Assembly: GCA_046328035.1 (NCBI GenBank)
Contig: JAXLXI010000002.1
Location: 186,001-250,000 of the forward strand
Direction of reading: 5' to 3'
Source of the DNA: JBGASG01 sp046328035
GTDB taxonomy: Bacteria; Cyanobacteriota; Vampirovibrionia; Obscuribacterales; Obscuribacteraceae
Length of the DNA: 64,000 nucleotides
The translations under genes and the position numbers were made by a program. This document shows, piece by piece, positions 17,370 through 25,462 of this stretch. The notes under the pieces were generated by a model. That model was not told the origin of the DNA, searched no databases, and was given only the letters and a program-made list of their open reading frames with translations. Numbering within the stretch: position 1 is the first letter of the stretch; the number at the start of each line of letters is the position of its first letter.

Positions 17370-18506
17370 TCAAATTTCCAGTGCATCAACCAGCAGCATT
17401 TTTTGAAACTCGGACGTGCCCATCGCGACTTCCATAGTTTTGGCGTCTCTGTAAAAGCGCTCCAGAGGCGAATCGGCGTCGATTCCGGCGGCTCCCATCA
17501 CCTGTACGGCCTCGCCGGTGTGCAAGCGGGCGGCACGCGAGGCAAACAGTTTGCTCATGGCGGCGAACTTAGAAAAATTGGACTCGTCTTCGCTCTGGGC
17601 CCAGGCCGCCCTGTACGTCTGCAAACGGGCACCACTGGCTTCTGTAGCCATGTCTGCCAGTTTCCATTGCACGCCCTGAAACTGTCCGATGTTGACACCA
17701 AATTGCTGGCGCGAGCGCGCATGCTCGACAGCTAAAGTGGTGGCGCCCTCGGTGACTCCCACAGCCGCCGCCGCCAATACTACTTTAGCGACGTCCATGG
17801 CATAGAGCGCTTGTTCCCGAGCAGCTGCGCCCTTTCCAAGGCGATTCTCGGCCGGCACTTTCAAATCTTGGAACGTGATGTCATTGCAATAGCTCGAGCG
17901 CAGCCCGAGCAGATGCCGCTCCTGCTCGACTTTGAATGCGTTGTTGCGCTCACCGTCGGCCAACAGAAGCGTCAGCTCTCCGCCTTCCGCCTGCGTTCTG
18001 GCCAGAACTAAGAGGACACTGGCAAAATCGCCGGAAACAACCCAGGTCTTCTTGCCGGTCAGAACCGGCTGACCGCCTGCATCCAGCGCAACGGCCTTGA
18101 CGTTTTCAAAATCGGTGCCGGCGGTTTCTTCCGCAAAAGCCAGCGAGCCGAATGCCTCGCCCCGCGCCAGAAGCGGCAAATAACGCGACTTGTGCGTGTC
18201 GTTGCCGAATTTCTTGATCACTTCCATGACAGCTACATGATTGGCAAGTGTCAGCCCGAGTCCCGGTTCAAACTGGGAGATGGCTTCGACGAACAATGCC
18301 ACATCAAGCAACGAGCCGCCGTGCCCGCCGTACTCCTTGGGAACCGACAATCCCAGAAATCCTTCATGCCCCATGGCTTGCAAGAACTCCTTCAGGCACG
18401 TGGAGTGGCTCTCCAGAGCCTGGGCTTGCGGCGCGACGTGGTTGCGAGCATATTCCAGAAAACGGGTGCGTTGGGCTTCCTGGGCGGCGTTCAAAAATGT
18501 GTTCAC
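17370..18506 (-). CDS. Acyl-CoA dehydrogenase family flavoprotein
   Basis: A 378-residue member of the acyl-CoA dehydrogenase fold, the usual length. The FAD/substrate signatures are present: SLAFAEETAGTDF (about 120) and TGKKTWVVSGDF (about 150), SRQQFG (about 263) and the C-terminal ERFYRDAK (about 345). The usual enzyme desaturates an acyl-CoA and passes electrons to ETF. The catalytic Glu is missing from both known places: the family's YEGT motif reads VAMGTSEFQ here, and the alternative isovaleryl/long-chain position, in the helix MDVAKVVLA, is Ala. The reaction is therefore uncertain. It lies upstream of the TPR-glycosyltransferase pair, 44 bases from the TPR start. Confidence 0.85.
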   Translation of the reverse strand: MNTFLNAAQEAQRTRFLEYARNHVAPQAQALESHSTCLKEFLQAMGHEGFLGLSVPKEYGGHGGSLLDVALFVEAISQFEPGLGLTLANHVAVMEVIKKFGNDTHKSRYLPLLARGEAFGSLAFAEETAGTDFENVKAVALDAGGQPVLTGKKTWVVSGDFASVLLVLARTQAEGGELTLLLADGERNNAFKVEQERHLLGLRSSYCNDITFQDLKVPAENRLGKGAAAREQALYAMDVAKVVLAAAAVGVTEGATTLAVEHARSRQQFGVNIGQFQGVQWKLADMATEASGARLQTYRAAWAQSEDESNFSKFAAMSKLFASRAARLHTGEAVQVMGAAGIDADSPLERFYRDAKTMEVAMGTSEFQKMLLVDALEI

Positions 18507-18572
18507 TTGAAAATCCCTGTCGAAGACCTGCCGATCTTACCGCGTTCGCAGTCCCCGTGCGGCGTCGGCTGT

Positions 18573-19595
18573 TTAATGGGGCAGCGCGTTCAGTCCCGTA
18601 AGCCTATCTACTGCGTTCTCAATAATTTCGCCAGACACACGCTCAACATGTTCGTAAGAGCTGAACCAGAAGCGTAGCTGATACACGACTTTGTCGGCTT
18701 GCACTTCAGCCGGCAGCGCCCGGGGAGGCGGTTCTTTCAAAACATCACTGCTAGACAGCGCAGCCGCTTGCAATGCCTCGCGCACTTTCTTCTGGTCGGC
18801 ACCGAGCGATACAGGAAACAGCAGCACTTTCGCTTGCTCGTTGTTGGGTGGAGTCAATTTGAGGAGAAAGTTGGATGTGAAATTGAAGTTTGGTATCACC
18901 GCATAAGTGTTGTCCATGGTGCGCAGCTTCGTAGACCGCCAGCCAATTTCAACGATCTGCCCGATCCAACTCGTGTTGGCGTCCACTCGAAAGTTTACCC
19001 AGTCACCTTCGCGAAACGTTTTCTCGAGCGACAGCGTCAAACCGGCGAAGAGATTCTTCAAAGTGTCTTGCAAAGCCAATCCGAGGACTGCACCTAAGAC
19101 TGTGGACGTAGCCAGCAACGGCAGCACGCTGACTCCAAATCCCCAGTCGAGCAGCAGCAGAAATGCCAGAACATAAAGCACCGTGAGCACGAAGAAACGC
19201 ATGACGTTCGGAACCGCCATGGCACGCCGTTGCGTGAAGTACCAGCGAAACACGATCAAATCCAGTGAATGGATGAACATGTAGAGAATCAGCACGACGG
19301 CGAGGATGCGACCGCCCGCGACCACCATAGCCAGACCGGCGGCATCTTCGAAAGCAGCAGCGAAAGGCACCAGGACAAAATCAAGAACCATGAGCACGAA
19401 AGCTAAATCTGTCTCTTTCGAAATCGCCTGCCCGAGGGCTTTATCGGTGACGCCAACCAGGCGCGCGCAGCCCTGAGTGACAGGCCGCCTTATCAAGAGC
19501 ACAACCAGCCAGAAAATCGCGTTCCAGATTGGGAAAGCCAGCTTGCCGCCGCTGGCTAGATTCCAGAAATTCAGAAAAATGTGACTGATGTCCAC
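18573..19595 (-). CDS. MscS-family mechanosensitive ion channel
   Basis: A 340-residue inner-membrane channel protein that would open under membrane tension to release solutes after osmotic down-shock. Four hydrophobic segments run over residues 20-170. They are followed by the pore-lining MscS helix with GLALQDTLKNLFAGL (about residues 165-180). The beta domain then carries FREGDWV and the IGWRSTKLRT segment, and the C-terminal alpha/beta domain ends at 340. The ATG at 19595 fits the first membrane segment closely. It is the first minus-strand gene before a divergent start and lies 66 bases upstream of the acyl-CoA dehydrogenase-like gene. Confidence 0.9.
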   Translation of the reverse strand: MDISHIFLNFWNLASGGKLAFPIWNAIFWLVVLLIRRPVTQGCARLVGVTDKALGQAISKETDLAFVLMVLDFVLVPFAAAFEDAAGLAMVVAGGRILAVVLILYMFIHSLDLIVFRWYFTQRRAMAVPNVMRFFVLTVLYVLAFLLLLDWGFGVSVLPLLATSTVLGAVLGLALQDTLKNLFAGLTLSLEKTFREGDWVNFRVDANTSWIGQIVEIGWRSTKLRTMDNTYAVIPNFNFTSNFLLKLTPPNNEQAKVLLFPVSLGADQKKVREALQAAALSSSDVLKEPPPRALPAEVQADKVVYQLRFWFSSYEHVERVSGEIIENAVDRLTGLNALPH

Positions 19596-19664
19596 AGTTA
19601 CAAGATACTACCGGGACAGCCGGCGCGCGCCCTAGAAATGGTTCATCTCTGTTAAGCTTGCCGC

Positions 19665-21419
19665 ATGAGTTTTATCGCCGGCCTTGTAAAACGTTTTCGC
19701 CGATTGGCTTCGGGACTGAAAGAGAAGCCCACCGCGCAATTGGAAGAATTCGAGTTTGAGCATTTCTTGCTCTACCATGGGCTGGTTGGTTCCTCTCCGG
19801 AAAACGAAAAGTCCTTCCGCGAAGTACGAGCAGACATCAACGAAGCCGTGCGCAATAACAGCCCCGTGCAGCTGTCCATCGCGCTTAAACTGCCGCCGCT
19901 CTGGTGGGACGACAAACTGGAAACAATTTTCCTGGAAATGGCTGCCACTACAGGCAATACCGGCATCGAATGCTTGCTGCCGTCCACAACCGAGCAGATG
20001 GAAGTCGACGACGCACGCCCGCTGCGCCACAGCGACTGGCGTGTTCGCAGCAACGCGGCGCGAGTTTGCGCCGCCATCAATGCCACCGCCGCGTTGCCGG
20101 AGATGGTACTGGGATTGCGCGATCAGTCCCCGGAGCGGCGCGCTGCCTTTTGTCACCTTGCCTACTCACTCGGTAGGCTGGGTGGAGAAGAAGCTCGTCT
20201 GGCGATCAAAGATTTTCTGTTTCATGAGCAAGAGTGGTTTCGTGTCGACGCCGCCGGCGCTCTGGCAAACTGGCCTGCCGCTATTGTCGCGCACGACCTG
20301 ATGACCGCCATGCTGGAAACACACCGACTGAGCGACTATGCCGCCGTCGCTGTGTCCCGCAAACACAAACCGCGTACTTTCATGGAGCACTCCGACCAGA
20401 CTGTACAGGACGGTGGAGTGGAGATGGTGATCAATTTGCTGGAGGCGGTGCGCAATACGTTTCCGCCGGAAACGGCTTACGAGTTGGGCGTCGCGCATTC
20501 GCTGCCGACTGTCTGCGAACTGGCGAGAAAGCACCCCACACCGCGTCGCCTGCGAGCCGCTATGCAACTTTCGACATTCCTTGCCGACAACGATCAGATC
20601 TCGATGACCGAACGCGACGAGACGATTGCGCTGCTGGAAAACTCAGTCCAGAAAACCGTCAGCGAATGGCTGTCCCAGGCCAATCCCAATAAGGTGACCA
20701 CGCCCGGCTACGCGGGCGAGATACTGCATGCGCTCTGGTTGTCCGGCGAAGGCAATCAAACAGATGTGCTACCGTATGTGGTGCCAATGCTAAAATCGGG
20801 CAATCCCTGGCTCCGACCAGCCATCGAAACCGCCGGCAAACTCGGCAACGCTCAGGTGGCGGCAGATCTGGTCGCGCTTGCCAGGCAGACTGTGCAGCCC
20901 GACGACAGGTCGAAACGCGAAGCCAGCAAACAGCCGGTTTTCGAAGACGATGAAGAAGGGGCGAAAACCTACTGGCAGATTCTCAAAGCACTGGGCATGC
21001 TGCCCAGCCCGGAGAGCTATGCGCTGCTTGTCACTGCGACCAGCGACTTCACACCGGACAAACGTTCTCAGGCTCTGCAGTCACTGAATCGGGTCATGCT
21101 GGATCCGCAATTCACCGAGCGCCGCACCGAGTTTCAAAATATTGTTTCCGAACGACTGTCCGACCCGGCGGTCGCCGTGCGCATCGCCGCCCTGGACGCG
21201 GCCGGTGTGCATAACCTGGTGGACCTGCTGCCGCAAACAATCAAGTTGGTTGAGTCTAAAGAGGTGTCGGTCTACAAGCAAGCCATGAACACGCTCTTGC
21301 AGTACGGCAACTTCAACGCGCAGCGGGTTAAAGATGCCGTGACGGCGCGGGCATCACAGGTCGATCGCTTCAAGCGCGAACGTTTTGATGCAGTCTTAAA
21401 CAACCTGCCGCCAGGCTAA
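19665..21419 (+). CDS. HEAT-repeat protein of unknown function
   Basis: A 584-residue soluble protein made of repeated helical pairs. HEAT-like units are visible at about 125-170 (WRVRSNAARVCAAINATAA; ERRAAFCHLAYSLGRLGG), 380-430 (NPWLRPAIETAGKLGNAQV) and 470-560 (DPAVAVRIAALDAAGVH). The N-terminal 100 residues are acidic and unlike the repeats. There is no signal peptide or membrane helix. HEAT scaffolds bind proteins or nucleic acids; no partner is suggested by the neighbours. It is transcribed divergently from the MscS gene, 69 bases away, and convergently with gcvH. Confidence 0.75.
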   Translation: MSFIAGLVKRFRRLASGLKEKPTAQLEEFEFEHFLLYHGLVGSSPENEKSFREVRADINEAVRNNSPVQLSIALKLPPLWWDDKLETIFLEMAATTGNTGIECLLPSTTEQMEVDDARPLRHSDWRVRSNAARVCAAINATAALPEMVLGLRDQSPERRAAFCHLAYSLGRLGGEEARLAIKDFLFHEQEWFRVDAAGALANWPAAIVAHDLMTAMLETHRLSDYAAVAVSRKHKPRTFMEHSDQTVQDGGVEMVINLLEAVRNTFPPETAYELGVAHSLPTVCELARKHPTPRRLRAAMQLSTFLADNDQISMTERDETIALLENSVQKTVSEWLSQANPNKVTTPGYAGEILHALWLSGEGNQTDVLPYVVPMLKSGNPWLRPAIETAGKLGNAQVAADLVALARQTVQPDDRSKREASKQPVFEDDEEGAKTYWQILKALGMLPSPESYALLVTATSDFTPDKRSQALQSLNRVMLDPQFTERRTEFQNIVSERLSDPAVAVRIAALDAAGVHNLVDLLPQTIKLVESKEVSVYKQAMNTLLQYGNFNAQRVKDAVTARASQVDRFKRERFDAVLNNLPPG

Positions 21420-21441
21420 CGGACTGCCACCACAGACAGTA

Positions 21442-21846
21442 CTAATCGACGACGAACTCTTTGTATTCGTCGGCCGACATGCTGTCATCGAGATCCGCGG
21501 CGCTGTCCATCTTTACTTTCATCATCCAACCTTCGCCATAGCAGTCAAGGTTGACGAGTTCGGGCTCCGATGTAAGCCGATCGTTGACTTCGGTGACTTC
21601 GCCGGACAGAGGCATGAACAGGTCTGAAACTGACTTCACCGATTCGATAACGCCGAACTTGCCTTCTTTCGCGAATTTGGCGCCTGTCTTGGGCAATTCG
21701 ACATAAGTCACGTCACCAAGCTGGTCAGCAGCAAATGCCGTGATGCCAATAGTGGCCGTGCCGCCATCGACGCGCACCCACTCGTGAGTTTTCACGTATC
21801 GCAATTCTTTCGGATAACTGAGCGTCTTGCTCCCCGTGTCTCCCAT
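21442..21846 (-). CDS. gcvH: Glycine cleavage system H protein
   Basis: A 134-residue lipoyl carrier that shuttles the aminomethyl group between the P, T and L proteins of glycine cleavage. It begins with the ELRYVKTHEWV motif. The lipoylated Lys lies in ESVKSVSDL (about residue 70), and the C-terminal MSADEYKEF end is typical. ATG 21846 is chosen because GAGG lies 8 bases upstream; a TTG at 21867 would add seven residues. The upstream gene is gcvT, so T and H are in one operon. No gcvP is visible in the window, and the plus-strand HEAT gene ends only 22 bases downstream. Confidence 0.96.
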   Translation of the reverse strand: MGDTGSKTLSYPKELRYVKTHEWVRVDGGTATIGITAFAADQLGDVTYVELPKTGAKFAKEGKFGVIESVKSVSDLFMPLSGEVTEVNDRLTSEPELVNLDCYGEGWMMKVKMDSAADLDDSMSADEYKEFVVD

Positions 21847-21924
21847 TGACGAAACCTCACTTTGCAATCTTATGGATGGATGAATTTGGGACTTCAGTGA
21901 ATTGTGTATGTTACAGCAACGCGC

Positions 21925-23025
21925 TTACTTGCGCTTGTAGAAAGGACGCGTGACAACCTGCGCGGGCACCTTGGTATCGCGAATTCCAATCGAAACCTGC
22001 TTGCCGACTTTAGCGTATGTCGGCGGAACGAAAGCACATGCTATAGGATAGCCGACAAAGATACCTTGAGAGCCGCTGGTCACGGTACCAAGTGTGGTAT
22101 CACCGTCGTAAACCGTGTAGCCGGCGCGCGGCAGAGCTTTTCCTTCTGCCTTCAGACAGACCAGCTGTTTCGGCAGGTCGCCGCCTTTCTGTTTTCGCAA
22201 GGCATCGGCGCCGACAAAGTCCCTTTTCTCCAGCTTGACGCTCCAGCCGAGACCGGCTTCCAGAGGGCTGGTTTCTTCATCGAGTTCGTGTCCATAAAGC
22301 GGCAAACCCGCCTCCAGACGCAAGGTGTCGCGGGCACCGAGCCCGACCGGTTCGATGCCGTAAGCGGCGCCGATTTCCAGGAGCCGATTCCAGAGCTTCT
22401 CCAGATCGGAGTTCCAAGCAAAAATCTCATAACCGTCTTCGCCGGTGTAGCCGGTCCGCCCGAAGGAGATTTGCATGCCATCTACTTTTGCTTCGCCGTA
22501 CGTGAAGGATGGCATGTCTTTGACCCAGTCGCCTGCGAGTTCCGCGAGCACACTCTTGGCCGACGGTCCTTGCAAAGCCAACAAACCCGTGTCGTCCGAC
22601 TTGTCGCTCATCTGAACATCGAAGTTCCCAGCGTAGTCTTTAAGCCACCGCCAGTCTTTCTCGATGTTCGAGGCATTGACGACAAGCAAGAAGTCCTGCT
22701 CGCGTCGATAAACAATCAGGTCGTCCACGGTGCCGCCGCCCGGCATGACAAACTGCGTGTAGAGCGCCATGTTCGGCTTGTGCAAACGGTTGATGTCGTT
22801 TGCCACCATGTGTTGCACAAAATCGTGTGCACCAGCCCCGGTCACGTAGAACTCGCCCATGTGCGACACGTCGAACAATCCAACTTTGGTGCGCACGGCC
22901 ATGTGTTCCGTGACGATCGATTTGTATTGCACCGGCATGTTCCAGCCGGCGAAGTCGACCATGCGCGCGCCCAGTTTACGGTGCGCGTTAGCCAGAGGTG
23001 TTTCTTTCAGTTGAGCCGTTGTCAT
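21925..23025 (-). CDS. gcvT: Glycine cleavage system T protein (aminomethyltransferase)
   Basis: Transfers the methylene group from the H-protein arm to tetrahydrofolate. Length 366 residues, as expected. Signatures include MVDFAGWNMPVQY and VGLFDVSHMGEF near the N-terminus, GYTGEDGYEIF (about 200) and LGARDTLRLEAGL (about 230) in the folate-binding core. ATG 23025 follows GAGGA by 7 bases, so it is preferred to an upstream alternative. gcvH follows 78 bases downstream. I looked for a glycine riboswitch in the 120-base leader and do not see its conserved core. Confidence 0.96.
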   Translation of the reverse strand: MTTAQLKETPLANAHRKLGARMVDFAGWNMPVQYKSIVTEHMAVRTKVGLFDVSHMGEFYVTGAGAHDFVQHMVANDINRLHKPNMALYTQFVMPGGGTVDDLIVYRREQDFLLVVNASNIEKDWRWLKDYAGNFDVQMSDKSDDTGLLALQGPSAKSVLAELAGDWVKDMPSFTYGEAKVDGMQISFGRTGYTGEDGYEIFAWNSDLEKLWNRLLEIGAAYGIEPVGLGARDTLRLEAGLPLYGHELDEETSPLEAGLGWSVKLEKRDFVGADALRKQKGGDLPKQLVCLKAEGKALPRAGYTVYDGDTTLGTVTSGSQGIFVGYPIACAFVPPTYAKVGKQVSIGIRDTKVPAQVVTRPFYKRK

Positions 23026-23151
23026 GTCATGTCCTCGCCTGCAGGCGCAAAATGCGAAGCCAGATCCTAACACGGCGACCGGACGCCACCCAGCTAAAAG
23101 CTGGACATTTCAGCCCTGAACGCCCGCTCTTGAAAGGCAAAATCTTGAAAG

Positions 23152-23213
23152 GCAAAAAGCGGACAGCGCCCGGTGTCGAAGGAGGATACGGCACACGGAC
23201 GCTGTCCGATTGG
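23152..23213 (-). terminator. Candidate terminator of the Glu/Ala repeat gene
   Basis: On the minus strand CGGACAGCG (ending the left arm) pairs with CGCTGTCCG across a roughly 30-base internal segment, and the hairpin is followed by CTTTTTG. It begins about 54 bases past the stop of the upstream gene at 23267. The long internal part could form further pairs. The T-run and perfect 9-bp stem support a Rho-independent terminator. Confidence 0.6.
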
Positions 23214-23266
23214 AGCTAGTAAGAACGTGATGGCTCACGTCCAAACCTGCAATGTTCTTACGTTGA

Positions 23267-24079
23267 CTATGCTGCTTCGATGTCCCCGTCTTTCTTTTCT
23301 TCTCCTCCTTCACCGCCTTCTCCACCTTCGGCAGCTGGTTGATCAGCTTCGGCGGCCGGCTCTTCTTCTGCAACAACTTCTTCTTCGGACTCGGCAGCTG
23401 GTTCTTCTTCGGACTCGGCAACGGCCAGTTCTTCTTCGGACTCGGCAGCGGTTCTTCTTCGAGGCTCGGCAGCCGGTTCTTCTTCGGACTCGGCAGCCGG
23501 TTCTTCTTCGGACTCGGCAGCCGGTTCTTCTTCGGACTCGGCGGCCGGTTCTTCTTCGGACTCGGCGGCCGGTTCTTCTTCGGACTCGGCAGCCGGTTCT
23601 TCTTCGGACTCGGCAGCCGGTTCTTCTTCGGACTCGGCAGCTGGTTCTTCCTTTTCTTCCTCTGCTTCAGCGTCGGATTCTGTTTCAGCTTCGCCTTCGC
23701 CTTCTGCTTCCTCAGCGGCTGCTTCGGGCTCGCCTTCTTCAGCGTCTGCTTCGTCGGCAGCGGCTTCCTCTTCATCATGCGAACATTCCGCTTCCGCGTG
23801 CTCGCACTCTTCTTTGGCTTCTTCCGCGCAGGCTTCGCCTGATTCTTCAGACGCTTCCGCTTCTACCGATTCACCCTCACCCGCCGGCTCTGCTGTCGCT
23901 TCGTCTTCCGAATCTCCGGAAGCCGCTTCACCATCTCCTTCTGCTTGATCAGATGCTGTTTCAGCGCCGTCGTCTGCTGTTGACTCGCTTGCCGCTTCTT
24001 CCGACTCTGCGGCGGTTTCCTCTTGTTTGGTTTCCTCCTGTGGTACTGCGCGTGGTGCCTTATTCTTCTTCTTGGACAT
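23267..24079 (-). CDS. Acidic Glu/Ala-rich repeat protein, function unknown
   Basis: A 270-residue, extremely acidic protein. After MSKKKNKAPRAVPQEE nearly everything is Glu, Ala, Ser and Asp, with scattered Cys/His (EECEHAEAECSHDEE, about 95-115). The second half holds seven perfect 8-residue units (EEPAAESE) and several degenerate ones. The tail is Gly/Glu-rich and ends DGDIEAA. I know of no fold for it; it is probably disordered. It has no signal peptide, so a cytoplasmic location is assumed. AGGAGG sits 8 bases before ATG 24079 and decides the start. Its repeats and composition are unlike all neighbours. Confidence 0.75.
   Translation of the reverse strand: MSKKKNKAPRAVPQEETKQEETAAESEEAASESTADDGAETASDQAEGDGEAASGDSEDEATAEPAGEGESVEAEASEESGEACAEEAKEECEHAEAECSHDEEEAAADEADAEEGEPEAAAEEAEGEGEAETESDAEAEEEKEEPAAESEEEPAAESEEEPAAESEEEPAAESEEEPAAESEEEPAAESEEEPAAESEEEPAAEPRRRTAAESEEELAVAESEEEPAAESEEEVVAEEEPAAEADQPAAEGGEGGEGGEEKKDGDIEAA
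23473..23640. repeat. Seven tandem 24-bp repeats inside a coding gene
   Basis: Seven head-to-tail copies of a 24-base unit fill 168 bases. The only differences are single-base changes in copies 3 and 4, where GCAG becomes GCGG; these are synonymous (GCT/GCC Ala) in the coding frame. Degenerate copies extend to about 23377. The unit length keeps frame, so all three frames stay open on both strands. Confidence 0.9.
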
Positions 24080-24326
24080 GATCATTCCTCCTCGCATGCA
24101 AAAACGGACGTCTCCCAGGGTGAAACAGGAAGACGCGCAACAGCCAGCCTTGGGGTTTTTCGAACGGATTGAGCCGTTCATGCCACGACGTGGTTTGCGC
24201 CTGGTTTCTTCAGGCGTTCAGTTGTAGAGACCTTCTTATAATCAGTATAAGCCTAAACTTGGCCACTGTGTGTATGGAAAACAAGAGATTCTTGGTTAAA
24301 ATTTGGCGGTCGCGAAGGGCACCACA

Positions 24327-24785
24327 TTAAGTGGCGTCGCCGTGCCCTTGCTCGGATCGTCCATGCTCGGAATCCTGCACTATATGCTTGATTGCACGAA
24401 GCTTACGCGCATCGTGCGCAGCCATTTCGCATGCGTGTAGTAGAGCCCGCCGCGACGCGCTCAGTTGTTTCGTCCTCAGCATCTCTTCAATGCCTTTTGT
24501 CACGTCACCGAGCAAGACCAGATCGCGGCAAGTCTCTGCCAGACGTTGCTGTGTCTCGTGATTCAGCTGGTCTTGCAGATACTTACTGGAGCTGTCGACC
24601 TCATCCGCCTTAGCCAGCAGATCGCTGACTATCAATTTCAGCCGGCTGTGGTGCTTTTCCAAAACCCGCAGCTGATCCTCGCGGCGTTCTTCGAGAATCC
24701 GCTTCAGATGCACGCCGAAGAAGGCTGCCACCAGAAGTGCGCACAGACCGAAGCCGATGATGATACCGAGTAGTAGAGGTGCCAT
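24327..24785 (-). CDS. Single-pass membrane coiled-coil protein, unknown
   Basis: A 152-residue protein with an N-terminal membrane helix (residues 3-25, LLLGIIIGFGLCALLVAAFFG). The rest is a charged helical region rich in Glu, Arg and Leu with heptad-like spacing (about 28-130) and a hydrophilic His/Gly tail. The cytoplasmic side is probably the coiled coil, since positive residues follow the membrane helix. I do not recognise a family. A short ATG with no strong ribosome site starts it at 24785. The Glu/Ala repeat gene lies downstream on the same strand, 247 bases away. Confidence 0.62.
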   Translation of the reverse strand: MAPLLLGIIIGFGLCALLVAAFFGVHLKRILEERREDQLRVLEKHHSRLKLIVSDLLAKADEVDSSSKYLQDQLNHETQQRLAETCRDLVLLGDVTKGIEEMLRTKQLSASRRALLHACEMAAHDARKLRAIKHIVQDSEHGRSEQGHGDAT

Positions 24786-25218
24786 TTGTTTTTCGAAAAC
24801 GCCTCAGGACGATTTTAGCGATAGATGGACGATCGCGCGATGGAAATGTGGTGGCAGAAACTGTCAGTCATCTACTAACAGCGTACGTTGAAGTTTTAGC
24901 CGGCTGAAAGCTCAAAACTTCAACCGATATCGGTAGGAATTTGTTGACGAACCATGAAGTCAAAATCACTCTTGAGTTCACGAAAGCAGTGACGCTTTAC
25001 AACCCGAGACTTTTGGCTGCGCGGCTGATAACCACTGAGTCGCAGGATGCTTTGCAAGCCCGAAATGCAACGACAATCCGTAGGTTTACAATATGAAGAG
25101 GACTAAACGCAACTAACCTGTGTTACTATCATCCCGGATTTGAAATGGCGCTCTTCCCATTGGGCAATGCGGAATGAGGCATTGATCAAAAGAACACTTA
25201 CCGGTCGAGGAAGCTCTC
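24786..25218. other. 433-base intergenic region between divergent genes
   Basis: No gene is supported here. It holds the 11-bp-stem hairpin described separately, a TTGACG at 24944 and a TACAAT at 25087-25092 that could be promoter parts, but no well-spaced pair. It probably carries control elements for both flanking genes. Confidence 0.5.
24887..24924. repeat. Perfect 11-bp inverted repeat
   Basis: GTTGAAGTTTT (24887-24897) pairs with AAAACTTCAAC (24914-24924) across a 16-base loop. No T-run flanks it in a terminator arrangement. It could be a regulatory hairpin or an operator between the divergent genes. Confidence 0.55.
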
Positions 25219-25440
25219 ATGGCTTTTTCCAATTCCAACTTGAACTCGCTGCAGACAACGCTGCAAACATTGAAAGAGATTGTCGAAAAGAATCAAGGCG
25301 AGCAACACGAAACTGCTCAGCTGGTAAGACGAATGGAGCTGCTCGTAGCAACAATGGAGCAGAGAGCCGTTCCCGGAACCAAACGCCAGGAAGCGCTTGT
25401 TCTACCGCCGACAGTAGCTACGGCTCCTGCGATCAGCTAA
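25219..25440 (+). CDS. Small helical protein of unknown function
   Basis: A 73-residue protein: residues 1-52 form a predicted amphipathic/coiled-coil helix (LNSLQTTLQTLKEIVEKN; LVRRMELLVATMEQRA), and the last 20 residues are Ala/Pro/Thr-rich. GAGGAAG lies 6 bases before the ATG and supports it as a real gene. No family is recognised. It ends 22 bases before the convergent murG stop; the sequence ACCTATATATAGGT lies at that junction. Confidence 0.6.
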   Translation: MAFSNSNLNSLQTTLQTLKEIVEKNQGEQHETAQLVRRMELLVATMEQRAVPGTKRQEALVLPPTVATAPAIS

Positions 25441-25462
25441 AGTCTCAGCGCTATATAAGTAC

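Noticed and set aside
21904..23070. A 388-residue open frame antisense to gcvT
   Set aside because: It mirrors the GC-rich third positions of gcvT and has no recognisable protein features.
23030..23213. A possible glycine riboswitch before gcvT
   Set aside because: The stretch resembling AGGCAAAA..GGACAG is on the wrong strand for gcvT and is better explained as part of the terminator of the upstream gene.
23473..23640. The tandem 24-base repeat as a CRISPR array
   Set aside because: There are no unique spacers between copies, and the units are in frame within a protein gene.
23173..24081. Long Leu/Arg- and Lys/Pro-rich frames around the Glu/Ala repeat, on both strands
   Set aside because: The 24-base repeat keeps every frame open. 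Only the minus-strand frame with AGGAGG before its ATG is a credible gene.
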